Source: Cellvibrionales bacterium
GTDB taxonomy: Bacteria; Pseudomonadota; Gammaproteobacteria; Pseudomonadales; JAHEGP01
DNA length: 13,507 nucleotides
Direction of reading: 5' to 3'
NCBI GenBank assembly: GCA_024645065.1
Contig: JAHEGP010000067.1
Location: 1 to 13,507 of the forward strand
Position numbers and translations under genes: made by a program. Numbering within the stretch: the stretch's first letter is position 1; every line of letters begins with the position of its first letter. This document shows positions 7,623-13,507 of this stretch, one piece after another. The notes beneath the pieces are model-generated. The model was not told the origin of the DNA. It worked only from the letters and a program-made list of their open reading frames with translations, and did no database searches.

Positions 7623-8126
7623 ATGGCCCTGCTCTCTATTATCACCCGGCACAGAAGTTATATGCGTGCGTTTTCGCTCGCCACTCCCTATCTGAAAAAC
7701 CCGAGTCGACTCAGCGGCTTGCTCGACAAGGCGCAGGCCAAGGCTGATGACGGCTCCTATGTCTATGTCAGCGCCCTGAGAAATGCCCTCACCCTGCCGC
7801 TACGAATGCTGCGGGCTTATATCTCCGGAGAATACCGCCGCCTGCCCTGGCGCTCCTTGACGATGCTGACAGCGGCAGTCATCTATTTTCTGCTGCCCTT
7901 CGATTTTATCACCGACCTGCTGCCGTTGATCGGGCTCATGGACGACATTGGCGTATTGGCCTGGACACTGAGGCAGTTAAAGCAGGACGTGGATCGGTTT
8001 GAAGCCTGGGAAAGTTCTGTTGCAGCAGGCAAAGCGCGGGGTCCAGACGCAGGCGCAGCAATTGCAGTGCCCGTCGAGATAGCTCCCGCCGTCCCGGACA
8101 CAGCGGTGACAAGGGCCGTCGACTAG
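7623..8126 (+). CDS. DUF1232/YkvA-type small membrane protein
   Basis: The product is 167 residues of unknown biochemical function. The family core is at about residues 72-115: a hydrophobic segment LTMLTAAVIYFLLPFDFITD followed by LLPLIGLMDDIGVLAWTL, with the P-D-I/F-x-P-D-x-L-P-x-x-G-x-x-D-D pattern diagnostic for DUF1232. One or two short membrane segments are likely. The N-terminal 70 residues are basic and amphipathic (MRAFSLATPYLKNPSRLSGLL); the C-terminal 35 are Ala/Val-rich and look disordered. The ATG lacks a strong ribosome binding site. It overlaps the next gene by one base (TAGTG), so the two are an operon with probable translational coupling. The shared transcript suggests a joint membrane or lipid-related role with the hydrolase, but that is only context. 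Confidence 0.85.
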   Translation: MALLSIITRHRSYMRAFSLATPYLKNPSRLSGLLDKAQAKADDGSYVYVSALRNALTLPLRMLRAYISGEYRRLPWRSLTMLTAAVIYFLLPFDFITDLLPLIGLMDDIGVLAWTLRQLKQDVDRFEAWESSVAAGKARGPDAGAAIAVPVEIAPAVPDTAVTRAVD

Positions 8127-8971
8127 TGCCCCCACTCCCCCGCAAGCTCGACAGCATTGAAATTAGCGGCAGCAGTTGCGCCAGGCTGGCGGGCTACGCC
8201 AGCGGCAGTGGACCGAATCTGCTCTGGTGCCACTCCCTGCTCGGTAGCATGGCACAGGAAGATGCCGTCGGCTGGATGGACTGGCCAGGCATGACGGCGC
8301 TCGCGAGAGTCATCCGCTTCGACGCGCGCGGGCATGGGGAGTCTTGTTCAACATCTCATGAGACGGATTACAGATGGCCAGACATGGCCCAAAACATGTG
8401 GCAGGTTGCAGACTTTTACGGCGCTGATCTCACTTTTCTCGGGGGCGCATCGATGGGCTGTGCAACAGCATTGCACGCGGCCTGCCAGCAGCCCGAGCGA
8501 GTCCTGGGGCTGTTGCTGATGATTCCGCCGACGGGCTGGGCAGAGCGCAAACGCATTACGCGTAATTATCGTCGGGCAGCGTCATTTTTGACACTGACGG
8601 GGGGCATCCCTCTTAAACTGCTTGGCTGGCTGCCGTTGCCCAGGGGCAAAGGCGATTTCACGCGCACCCTGCGACGTGAAACCGCGGTCCTGCTTGGCAG
8701 GGCCAATAGCAAAGGTATAGTGGCAGCCCTACGTGGTGCCGCCCTGTCGGATTTGCCCAGCCCCGATCAGCTGCGGCAATTAACGATGCCCACCGTTATC
8801 CTGGCCTGGAGGGACGACCCGGTCCACCCACTATCGACAGCCCGCTTACTGGTCGATACCCTGCCCAACGCCGAGTTGATCATTGCCGACGATGGCAACG
8901 ACCCCTGGCGCTGGGGCGCTCAGCTGCAGCACTTTATCAAGGCCAACAGCGCCGGCACAGCGGCCGCTTAA
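8126..8971 (+). CDS. Alpha/beta-hydrolase fold protein
   Basis: The product is 281 residues, a typical single-domain alpha/beta hydrolase without a signal peptide. Seen: an oxyanion-side segment NLLWCHSLLGS (residues 31-41), the VIRFDARGHGES turn before the nucleophile, the nucleophile elbow GGASMG with Ser109, a cap region rich in basic residues, and LAWRDDPVHPLST with Asp230/231 as candidate acid. The catalytic histidine normally lies about 25 residues after the acid in a G-H context; here the matching stretch reads IIADDGNDPWRW with no histidine, so the triad looks incomplete or uses His272 (LQHFI) or another residue. The start GTG at 8126 overlaps the upstream stop. The substrate cannot be predicted. 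It ends 140 bases before the NRPS promoter and is probably not part of that cluster. Confidence 0.85.
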   Translation: MPPLPRKLDSIEISGSSCARLAGYASGSGPNLLWCHSLLGSMAQEDAVGWMDWPGMTALARVIRFDARGHGESCSTSHETDYRWPDMAQNMWQVADFYGADLTFLGGASMGCATALHAACQQPERVLGLLLMIPPTGWAERKRITRNYRRAASFLTLTGGIPLKLLGWLPLPRGKGDFTRTLRRETAVLLGRANSKGIVAALRGAALSDLPSPDQLRQLTMPTVILAWRDDPVHPLSTARLLVDTLPNAELIIADDGNDPWRWGAQLQHFIKANSAGTAAA

Positions 8972-9035
8972 ACCAACGAAATTGGATGGTAAGATATCGG
9001 GCTGTCCCCTATTATCCCGCCGACGTGTCCCAGGG

Positions 9036-9070
9036 GGCCGGGCAGAGCTTCCCCGCCGCTGGCCGGGCAG
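9036..9070. repeat. 10-bp direct repeat upstream of the NRPS promoter
   Basis: GGCCGGGCAG occurs at 9036-9045 and again at 9061-9070, 25 bases start to start. The second copy ends 41 bases before the -35 box. Position and spacing would suit a regulator binding upstream of the promoter, but GC-rich repeats of this size also arise by chance. Confidence 0.4.
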
Positions 9071-9111
9071 GTCGACAAATTCGATCGCAAACCAAAAATG
9101 GCGTTATCTTC

Positions 9112-9140
9112 TTCAAAATATGCGTTTAGTGGGCTATAAA
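9112..9140 (+). promoter_or_regulatory. Sigma70-like promoter of the NRPS-PKS operon
   Basis: TTCAAA (9112-9117) and TATAAA (9135-9140) are separated by exactly 17 bases, in an AT-rich island within GC-rich DNA. Transcription would start near 9147 and give a leader of about 200 nucleotides before the predicted NRPS start at 9347. It is the best promoter match I see in the window. Confidence 0.65.
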
Positions 9141-9188
9141 ATATAGTGAAGCATTACTCATCAGCCTGGCGGCCAGATCGTTCGCACC

Positions 9189-9300
9189 CTGTCCTACACC
9201 GAACCGGCAACAGAGCTCGACGTCAGGCTTCAAGCAGGGCGTGCAGTCGGCTGGTCCTGCAGACGATTGACCACAGTGGCATGCGCCTGCTGTAGGACAG
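9189..9300 (+). promoter_or_regulatory. Structured leader RNA before the NRPS gene
   Basis: CTGTCCTACA (9189-9198) pairs perfectly with TGTAGGACAG (9291-9300). Directly stacked on the 3' arm, GCAGG (9234-9238) pairs with CCTGC (9286-9290), GCGTGC (9239-9244) pairs with GCATGC (9279-9284, one G-U, one bulged G at 9285), and TGGTC (9252-9256) pairs with GACCA (9269-9273). The result is a long nested stem with a 35-base side insertion (9199-9233). It lies between promoter and ribosome binding site. I do not recognise it as a known riboswitch class. Pairing is seen; function is inferred. Confidence 0.45.
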
Positions 9301-9331
9301 TTTCCACCAGCTCCCGGACACAAAGGATTTC

Positions 9332-9337
9332 AGGAGG
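9332..9337 (+). promoter_or_regulatory. Ribosome binding site that places the NRPS start at ATC 9347
   Basis: AGGAGG is a near-perfect Shine-Dalgarno site. Nine bases downstream in the NRPS frame is ATC (9347-9349). No ATG, GTG or TTG in that frame occurs between the upstream stop (TAG 9293-9295) and 9575, so this site is the main guide to the true start. Confidence 0.6.
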
Positions 9338-9346
9338 CGCCGCAAC

Positions 9347-12300
9347 ATCCGCGAATATAGTGAGTTAGCAGCCGGCTCGGTCAACGAGCTTTTCGAGCTC
9401 CAGTCTGAGCGCACGCCAGACGCCATAGCCGTTCGCTTCGAAGAACGCAGCTTAAGTTATCGCCAGCTCGAGCAGCAGGCAAATGCCCTGGCCTGGCTGC
9501 TGCGGCAGCATGGGGCCAGCACGGGTGACCGGATCGGAATCTGTGTCGAGCGGGGCATCGAGCTGGGTATCGCTGTGCTGGGTGTGCTCAAGGCTGGCGC
9601 AGGCTACGTGCCGCTTGATCCGGCCTATCCGCGGCAGCGCCTCAATATGATGGTGGGCGACAGCGGTGCACAAATTTTGCTGGTTTCGAGTGAGCACCGG
9701 GATCTTTTCGCAAAGGGTCCTGTGGTACTGGAAATGGAAACTCTGGCGGCCGACCTGGCTCAGCATCCGCAGACTCCAGACCCGATCACCCCTGACCCAG
9801 GGCAGCTCGCGTACCTGATTTACACCTCCGGCTCCACCGGGACCCCCAAAGGTGTCGCAATGCCCCATCGCGCCCTGGGCAACCTGATTCGCTGGCAGTT
9901 GCAACACCAGGACCTGAGCCAGCCTGCGAAGACGGTTCAATTTACCCCGCTTGGCTTCGATGTGCATTTCCAGGAATTTTTTGGCACCTGGGCCAGCGGC
10001 GGCACTTTGTATTTCATCGCCGACGATATCCGCCGGGACCCGGTCAAGTTGCTGGCTTTTATCAACACCCATGGCATCGAGCGCCTCTACCTGCCTTTTG
10101 TGGCTCTGCAACAGTTACTGGAAGTTGCAGTGAATTATGGCCCAATGCCGACCTCGCTCCAGCATATCGTCACGGCTGGGGAGCAACTACAGATTAATCA
10201 CCCCGTCGCTGAGTTTTTCCGGCGCTTGCCCCAATGTCGACTGCATAATCATTATGGGCCCTCGGAAACCCATGTGGTGACAGCCTGTACCCTGCCGCAG
10301 AATGCCGATAACTGGCCGCTACTGCCGCCAATTGGCAAGCCAATAAGCAACACACGGATAGTGTTGCTCGATTCCGAACTGCAACCGGTTGCCAACGGTG
10401 ACAGCGGCGAGCTATGTATCAGCGGCGACTGCCTGGCCGATGGTTATTGGCAGCGCGAAGAGTTGACCGCCCAACGCTTCATCGCTCATCCGCTGGCTGC
10501 GGGCGGCAGATTGTATCGTAGCGGCGATCTCGCCCGAATGGACGAATCCGGAGAACTGCATTACCTTGGGCGGCTGGACGGCCAGGTCAAGATCCGCGGT
10601 CACCGGGTGGAAACCGGTGAAATCGAGAGCCACCTGCGACAACATCCCGAAGTCAGAGACTGCGCCGTTATCGCCAGTAACGACAGCGGCGGCGATCGTA
10701 AGCTGTTTGCCTATCTGGTACTGGACGCCATTCCGGCGCGGCGCACTGACAAACTCGAGCGTGAGCAATTGGAGCAATGGCAGGATGTCTGGGACGGCAC
10801 CTACCAACAGGCTATGGCAGGCACCGACGACCGCTTTGACACCAGCGGATGGAACAGCAGCTACACCGGCCGCCCGCTAGCTGAAGACGAAATGCGCCAG
10901 TGGGTCGATGGCACGGTTGCACGCATACTGGAGCACAAACCCCAACGGGTACTTGAAATTGGCGCAGGTACGGGATTGATTCTATTTGCCGTCGCACCGC
11001 ACTGCGACTACTACCATGCCACCGATTATTCCCCGGTCTCCGTTGCAAGCCTGCAGACCCGGCTGCGCGTCGCAAACGACCTTGGCGGCAAGACCCGTGC
11101 CAGCGTGCTAGCGGCCGACCAACTCCAACAGCTGCGCGGCCAAGGCTACGACACCATTGTCCTGAACTCTGTAACCCAGCATTTCGTCAGCGTAGATTAT
11201 CTGCTAACGGTCATCAGACAGGCAGTCGAGCTGCTCGGTAAAAGCGGCAGGATTTTTGTCGGTGACGTTACTAATCGGAGCACACGTCGTCTGTTCTATA
11301 ACACGGTAGAGTGCTTCAAAGCGAGTTCCGATGACAGCCTCGATAGTCTGCGAGCCAGGGTTGAACTGCGACTCGGGGAAGAGCAGGAGCTGGTCATCGA
11401 CCCCAAGCTGTTTTACCGCCTGGCGGAGGAAATCGATGGTATTCGCGCGGTTTCCGTGCAGCTCAAGCCGGGACGCTACGACAATGAATTGTCGCAATAC
11501 CGCTATGACGTTTTACTCGAGCTAGGTAGCGAGCCCCGATTAGCGCATTCTCCTGAACGCTGGCTGCGGTGGCAGCCCGGCCTCGATGTTGCCGAAATCC
11601 TGCGGCAACTGCAATCCGGTGATGGTGTTATCGCTGTGCGGTCGGTACCGAACGCACGTCTGCAATTCGCCGGCGCATTGGCCAGCTCCCTGACAGATAA
11701 CGAACAAGAGACAGTCGCGGAACTTCGACGATCCGCCGGTGCATTGGCCAAAAATGCCCCTGCTATGCATCCCGACGATTTTTTTGAATTGCAGCGTCAT
11801 CGCTGCAAGGTTCAGATACTGCCATCCGATGATCCAGCGTGTTTTGATGTGATGATCAGCGCCGAGAGTGATGGCAACTTCTACCGACCCGAGTTAGACC
11901 AGACAATCCCGCTGCGATACCTGGCCAGCCAGCCCCTTAATGTCGCCGCGATGGCGCCTGTAGTGCAGGAATTACGGGCCGAGCTTTCGAACTCCTTGCC
12001 CGATTACATGCACCCGGCTAAATACCTGCTGTTACAGAGCCTGCCATTGACGCCCAGTGGCAAGCTGGATCGCCGCTCGCTCCCCAAACCGTCTACCCGG
12101 CGACCGCTGCTGGAGCAGGAATTTATAGCACCCGGTAGCGAACTGGAGACTTCCCTGGCGTCGATCTGGGCCGACTTGCTGGAACTGGACGAAGTAGGGA
12201 TTAATGACAATTTTTTCGAGCTGGGCGGAAACTCGATTCTCAGTCTGCGGCTCGGACTTGAGATTCGCCGCCGGATGGGACGGGAAGTCCCGGTAGTAAT

Positions 12301-12457
12301 CCTTTTTCAATACCCCACCGTAGCCACCCTCGCCTCGTACCTGGCTAAACCTGACAGCCTGGTGCCGTCACCCAAAGCGGCGCTAAAGGAACGGGCTGGC
12401 AAACAGAAGCAAGCGTTTGCCCGCGGCAAACGCTTGTCCAAGGTAACTAACCGATGA
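9347..12457 (+). CDS. NRPS loading module: adenylation, embedded N-methyltransferase, carrier protein (A-MT-PCP)
   Basis: About 1036 residues from the proposed ATC start. The A domain begins SVNELFELQSERTPDAIAV and contains LSYRQLEQQAN, TSGSTGTPKG (about 160-170), FDVHFQEFF (204), HYGPSETHVV (300), YRSGDL (390) and GRLDGQVKIRGHRVETGEIE (409-428). After that an N-methyltransferase interrupts the A domain (about 478-875), with DRFDTSGWNSSYTGRP, the SAM loop VLEIGAGTGL (near 536) and NSVTQHF. A10 follows (LTPSGKLDRRSLP, near 905), then a carrier protein with LGGNSILSL, Ser963 being the phosphopantetheine site. There is no condensation domain, so this is a starter module. Specificity residues read by eye as D-V-Q-Y-V-A-H-V-V-K, near the proline code DVQ(L/F)IAHVV. 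The basic C-terminal tail may dock to the PKS, whose ATG overlaps this stop (ATGA). If ATC were wrong, GTG at 9575 would remove the A-domain N-terminus. Confidence 0.9.
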   Translation: MREYSELAAGSVNELFELQSERTPDAIAVRFEERSLSYRQLEQQANALAWLLRQHGASTGDRIGICVERGIELGIAVLGVLKAGAGYVPLDPAYPRQRLNMMVGDSGAQILLVSSEHRDLFAKGPVVLEMETLAADLAQHPQTPDPITPDPGQLAYLIYTSGSTGTPKGVAMPHRALGNLIRWQLQHQDLSQPAKTVQFTPLGFDVHFQEFFGTWASGGTLYFIADDIRRDPVKLLAFINTHGIERLYLPFVALQQLLEVAVNYGPMPTSLQHIVTAGEQLQINHPVAEFFRRLPQCRLHNHYGPSETHVVTACTLPQNADNWPLLPPIGKPISNTRIVLLDSELQPVANGDSGELCISGDCLADGYWQREELTAQRFIAHPLAAGGRLYRSGDLARMDESGELHYLGRLDGQVKIRGHRVETGEIESHLRQHPEVRDCAVIASNDSGGDRKLFAYLVLDAIPARRTDKLEREQLEQWQDVWDGTYQQAMAGTDDRFDTSGWNSSYTGRPLAEDEMRQWVDGTVARILEHKPQRVLEIGAGTGLILFAVAPHCDYYHATDYSPVSVASLQTRLRVANDLGGKTRASVLAADQLQQLRGQGYDTIVLNSVTQHFVSVDYLLTVIRQAVELLGKSGRIFVGDVTNRSTRRLFYNTVECFKASSDDSLDSLRARVELRLGEEQELVIDPKLFYRLAEEIDGIRAVSVQLKPGRYDNELSQYRYDVLLELGSEPRLAHSPERWLRWQPGLDVAEILRQLQSGDGVIAVRSVPNARLQFAGALASSLTDNEQETVAELRRSAGALAKNAPAMHPDDFFELQRHRCKVQILPSDDPACFDVMISAESDGNFYRPELDQTIPLRYLASQPLNVAAMAPVVQELRAELSNSLPDYMHPAKYLLLQSLPLTPSGKLDRRSLPKPSTRRPLLEQEFIAPGSELETSLASIWADLLELDEVGINDNFFELGGNSILSLRLGLEIRRRMGREVPVVILFQYPTVATLASYLAKPDSLVPSPKAALKERAGKQKQAFARGKRLSKVTNR
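12410..12436. repeat. Perfect 12-bp inverted repeat at the NRPS/PKS junction
   Basis: CAAGCGTTTGCC (12410-12421), loop CGC, GGCAAACGCTTG (12425-12436). It lies in the last codons of the NRPS gene (QAFARGKRL region), ends 17 bases before the PKS ATG and just before AAGG, its likely ribosome binding site. No T-run follows on the plus strand, so it is not an ordinary terminator. It could tune translation of the PKS or transcript stability. Confidence 0.7.
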
Positions 12458-13507
12458 ACGAAACTGACAATCAATCTGAGCAAGACGCCGTCGCGATTAT
12501 AGGGATGTCCTGTCGTTTTCCGGGCGCCGAGTCGGTGGAGGAATTCTGGGAGAACCTGGTTGCGGGCAAGGAATCGATCAGCGTCTTCAGCGATGAGGAA
12601 CTGCTCGCCGCGGGAATCGCGCCGGAAAAAGTGGCAGACCCCAATTACGTCAAGGCTCGAGGCCTCATCAAAAACCCGGAAATGTTTGACGCCGCTTTTT
12701 TCGGCATCAGTCCAAGGGAAGCAGAATTGATGGACCCGCAGCAGCGGCTTTTTCTGGAAAGCTGCTGGCACGCCCTGGAATCCGCCGGTTATGCGCCCTC
12801 CTCGGTTGCCGGCAGCGTTGGGGTGTGGGGCGGCATGAGCACAGGTATGAACAACAATACCTACTTGCTGTCCAACCTGCATTCTTCGCCGGGCCTGCTC
12901 GATTCCTCCGACCTGCTGCCGGCCATGCTCGGCAACGAGAATGATTACCTCACTACCCGGGTGTCCTACAAACTCAACCTGCGTGGTCCCAGCGTCAATG
13001 TACAGTCCGCTTGCTCCACATCGCTGGTTGCAGCCGCACAGGCCTTCCAGAGCCTGATGACGTATGGCTGCGATGTGGCATTGGCCGGCGGAGTATCGGT
13101 TTCCTTTCCGCAAAAGGATGGCTATCTGCACCAGGAAGGCGATATCGGCTCCCCCGATGGCCACTGCCGCCCCTTTGATGCAAAGGCCCAGGGTACAGTG
13201 TTCAGCAATGGCGTCGGGGTGGTCGTGCTCAAGAGGCTGGAAGATGCAATTGCCGACGACGATACCATCTATGCGGTTATTCGCGGCGCGGCTATCAATA
13301 ATGACGGTTCCTCTAAGGTCAGTTTCGCGGCTCCCAGTGTAGACGGACAGGCAGAGGTCATCGCCATGGCCCAGGCGATAGCGGGTGTTGAGCCAGAGTC
13401 AATCAGCTACGTCGAAACACACGGTACCGGTACCGCCCTGGGAGATCCTATTGAGGTCGCCGGTCTGACGCAGGCTTTTGGCCGCGATCCCCAGCACACG
13501 GCATATT
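12454..13507 (+). CDS. Type I polyketide synthase, N-terminal ketosynthase (3' end outside window)
   Basis: The visible 351 codons are a ketosynthase domain that would condense the starter from the NRPS module with a malonyl-type extender. Seen: AVAIIGMSCRFPGAES (residues 12-27), FFGISPREAELMDPQQRLFLE, the active-site block VQSACSTSLVAA with Cys187, CDVALAGGVSVSFPQKDGY, GDIGSPDGHCRPFDAKAQGT, and VETHGTGTALGDPIE with His323. The Cys-His spacing of 136 is normal; the third catalytic histidine (NIGH block) lies beyond the window. The style is that of ketosynthases paired with NRPS modules. The ATG overlaps the NRPS stop by four bases (ATGA), with AAGG ten bases upstream, so translation is coupled. 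Following domains (AT, reductive domains, ACP) cannot be seen. Confidence 0.95.
   Translation, partial: MNETDNQSEQDAVAIIGMSCRFPGAESVEEFWENLVAGKESISVFSDEELLAAGIAPEKVADPNYVKARGLIKNPEMFDAAFFGISPREAELMDPQQRLFLESCWHALESAGYAPSSVAGSVGVWGGMSTGMNNNTYLLSNLHSSPGLLDSSDLLPAMLGNENDYLTTRVSYKLNLRGPSVNVQSACSTSLVAAAQAFQSLMTYGCDVALAGGVSVSFPQKDGYLHQEGDIGSPDGHCRPFDAKAQGTVFSNGVGVVVLKRLEDAIADDDTIYAVIRGAAINNDGSSKVSFAAPSVDGQAEVIAMAQAIAGVEPESISYVETHGTGTALGDPIEVAGLTQAFGRDPQHTAY

Larger units (their letters stand above)
8972..9346 (+). other. Non-coding region and leader before the NRPS gene
   Basis: About 375 bases without a supported gene. From left to right it holds a 10-bp direct repeat (9036-9070), a promoter (9112-9140), a leader that can fold extensively (9189-9300), and the ribosome binding site (9332-9337). 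A tiny reading frame MRLL-stop (9281-9295) lies in the leader and ends in the same frame as the NRPS gene; it has no ribosome binding site. No condensation-domain remnant could be recognised in any plus frame. Confidence 0.7.

Noticed and set aside
9126..9323. Minus-strand open frame across the NRPS leader
   Set aside because: No family pattern and cysteine/glycine-rich low-likelihood composition; it overlaps the promoter and the structured leader of the plus-strand gene.
9170..9340. Remnant of a condensation domain upstream of the A domain
   Set aside because: I translated the plus frames and found no HHxxxDG or other C-domain motif; stops interrupt all frames. A stretch reading QTIDHSGMRLL before the TAG at 9293 was too short to assign.
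9575..12457. NRPS coding region starting at GTG 9575
   Set aside because: It would delete about 65 residues of recognisable A-domain sequence (NELFELQSERTPDA through GIELGIA) that lies in the same open frame, and there is no ribosome binding site near 9575.

Overview
The window looks like a chromosomal segment of a moderately GC-rich gammaproteobacterium, possibly a marine lineage. This is inferred from the gene types (COX15-type heme A synthase, YciH/SUI1 with a cysteine-rich N-terminus, a WS/DGAT-family acyltransferase, a tandem universal stress protein, a CS1/alpha-type chaperone-usher pair). It was not tested by any search. No tRNA, rRNA, CRISPR array, insertion sequence or transposase is visible.

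Layout. Positions 1-3263 (+) hold the end of a fimbrial operon: a PapD-like chaperone whose first codons lie before the window, then a TcfC/CooC-like outer-membrane usher. Convergent to it, 5186-3279 (-) is a two-gene unit of heme A synthase (ctaA) followed by a tandem universal stress protein. A divergent 178-bp promoter region separates ctaA from yciH (5365-5724, +), which starts at GTG. A WS/DGAT-like protein (7221-5734, -) is convergent with yciH; its fold-level features are kept but three signature motifs are altered. After a 401-bp divergent gap with strong hairpins comes a coupled pair (+): a DUF1232/YkvA-type membrane protein and an alpha/beta hydrolase, overlapping by one base (TAGTG).

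From about 9100 to the right edge a hybrid NRPS-PKS assembly line begins. A good sigma70-like promoter (9112-9140) is followed by a roughly 200-nt leader that can fold into a long nested stem, then an AGGAGG ribosome binding site, then a C-less loading module (adenylation, N-methyltransferase inserted in the adenylation domain, carrier protein). The A-domain frame has no ATG, GTG or TTG upstream of position 9575, although the A domain clearly begins near 9380. The best initiation site is an ATC codon at 9347, nine bases after the AGGAGG. The A-domain specificity residues read approximately DVQYVAHVV(K), close to the known proline code. A proline activator with a built-in N-methyltransferase and no condensation domain makes chemical sense only as a starter, because N-methylproline cannot be acylated on nitrogen. 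The next gene, coupled by ATGA, starts with a PKS ketosynthase. The module is therefore predicted to pass an N-methylprolyl-like (N-methylpyrrolidine) starter to a polyketide synthase. The product is unknown and most of the cluster lies beyond the window. A perfect 12-bp inverted repeat with a 3-base loop sits just before the NRPS/PKS junction.

The most interesting items are the apparent ATC start, the structured leader, the predicted N-methylproline-to-polyketide starter logic, the junction hairpin, and the WS/DGAT homologue with altered motifs.
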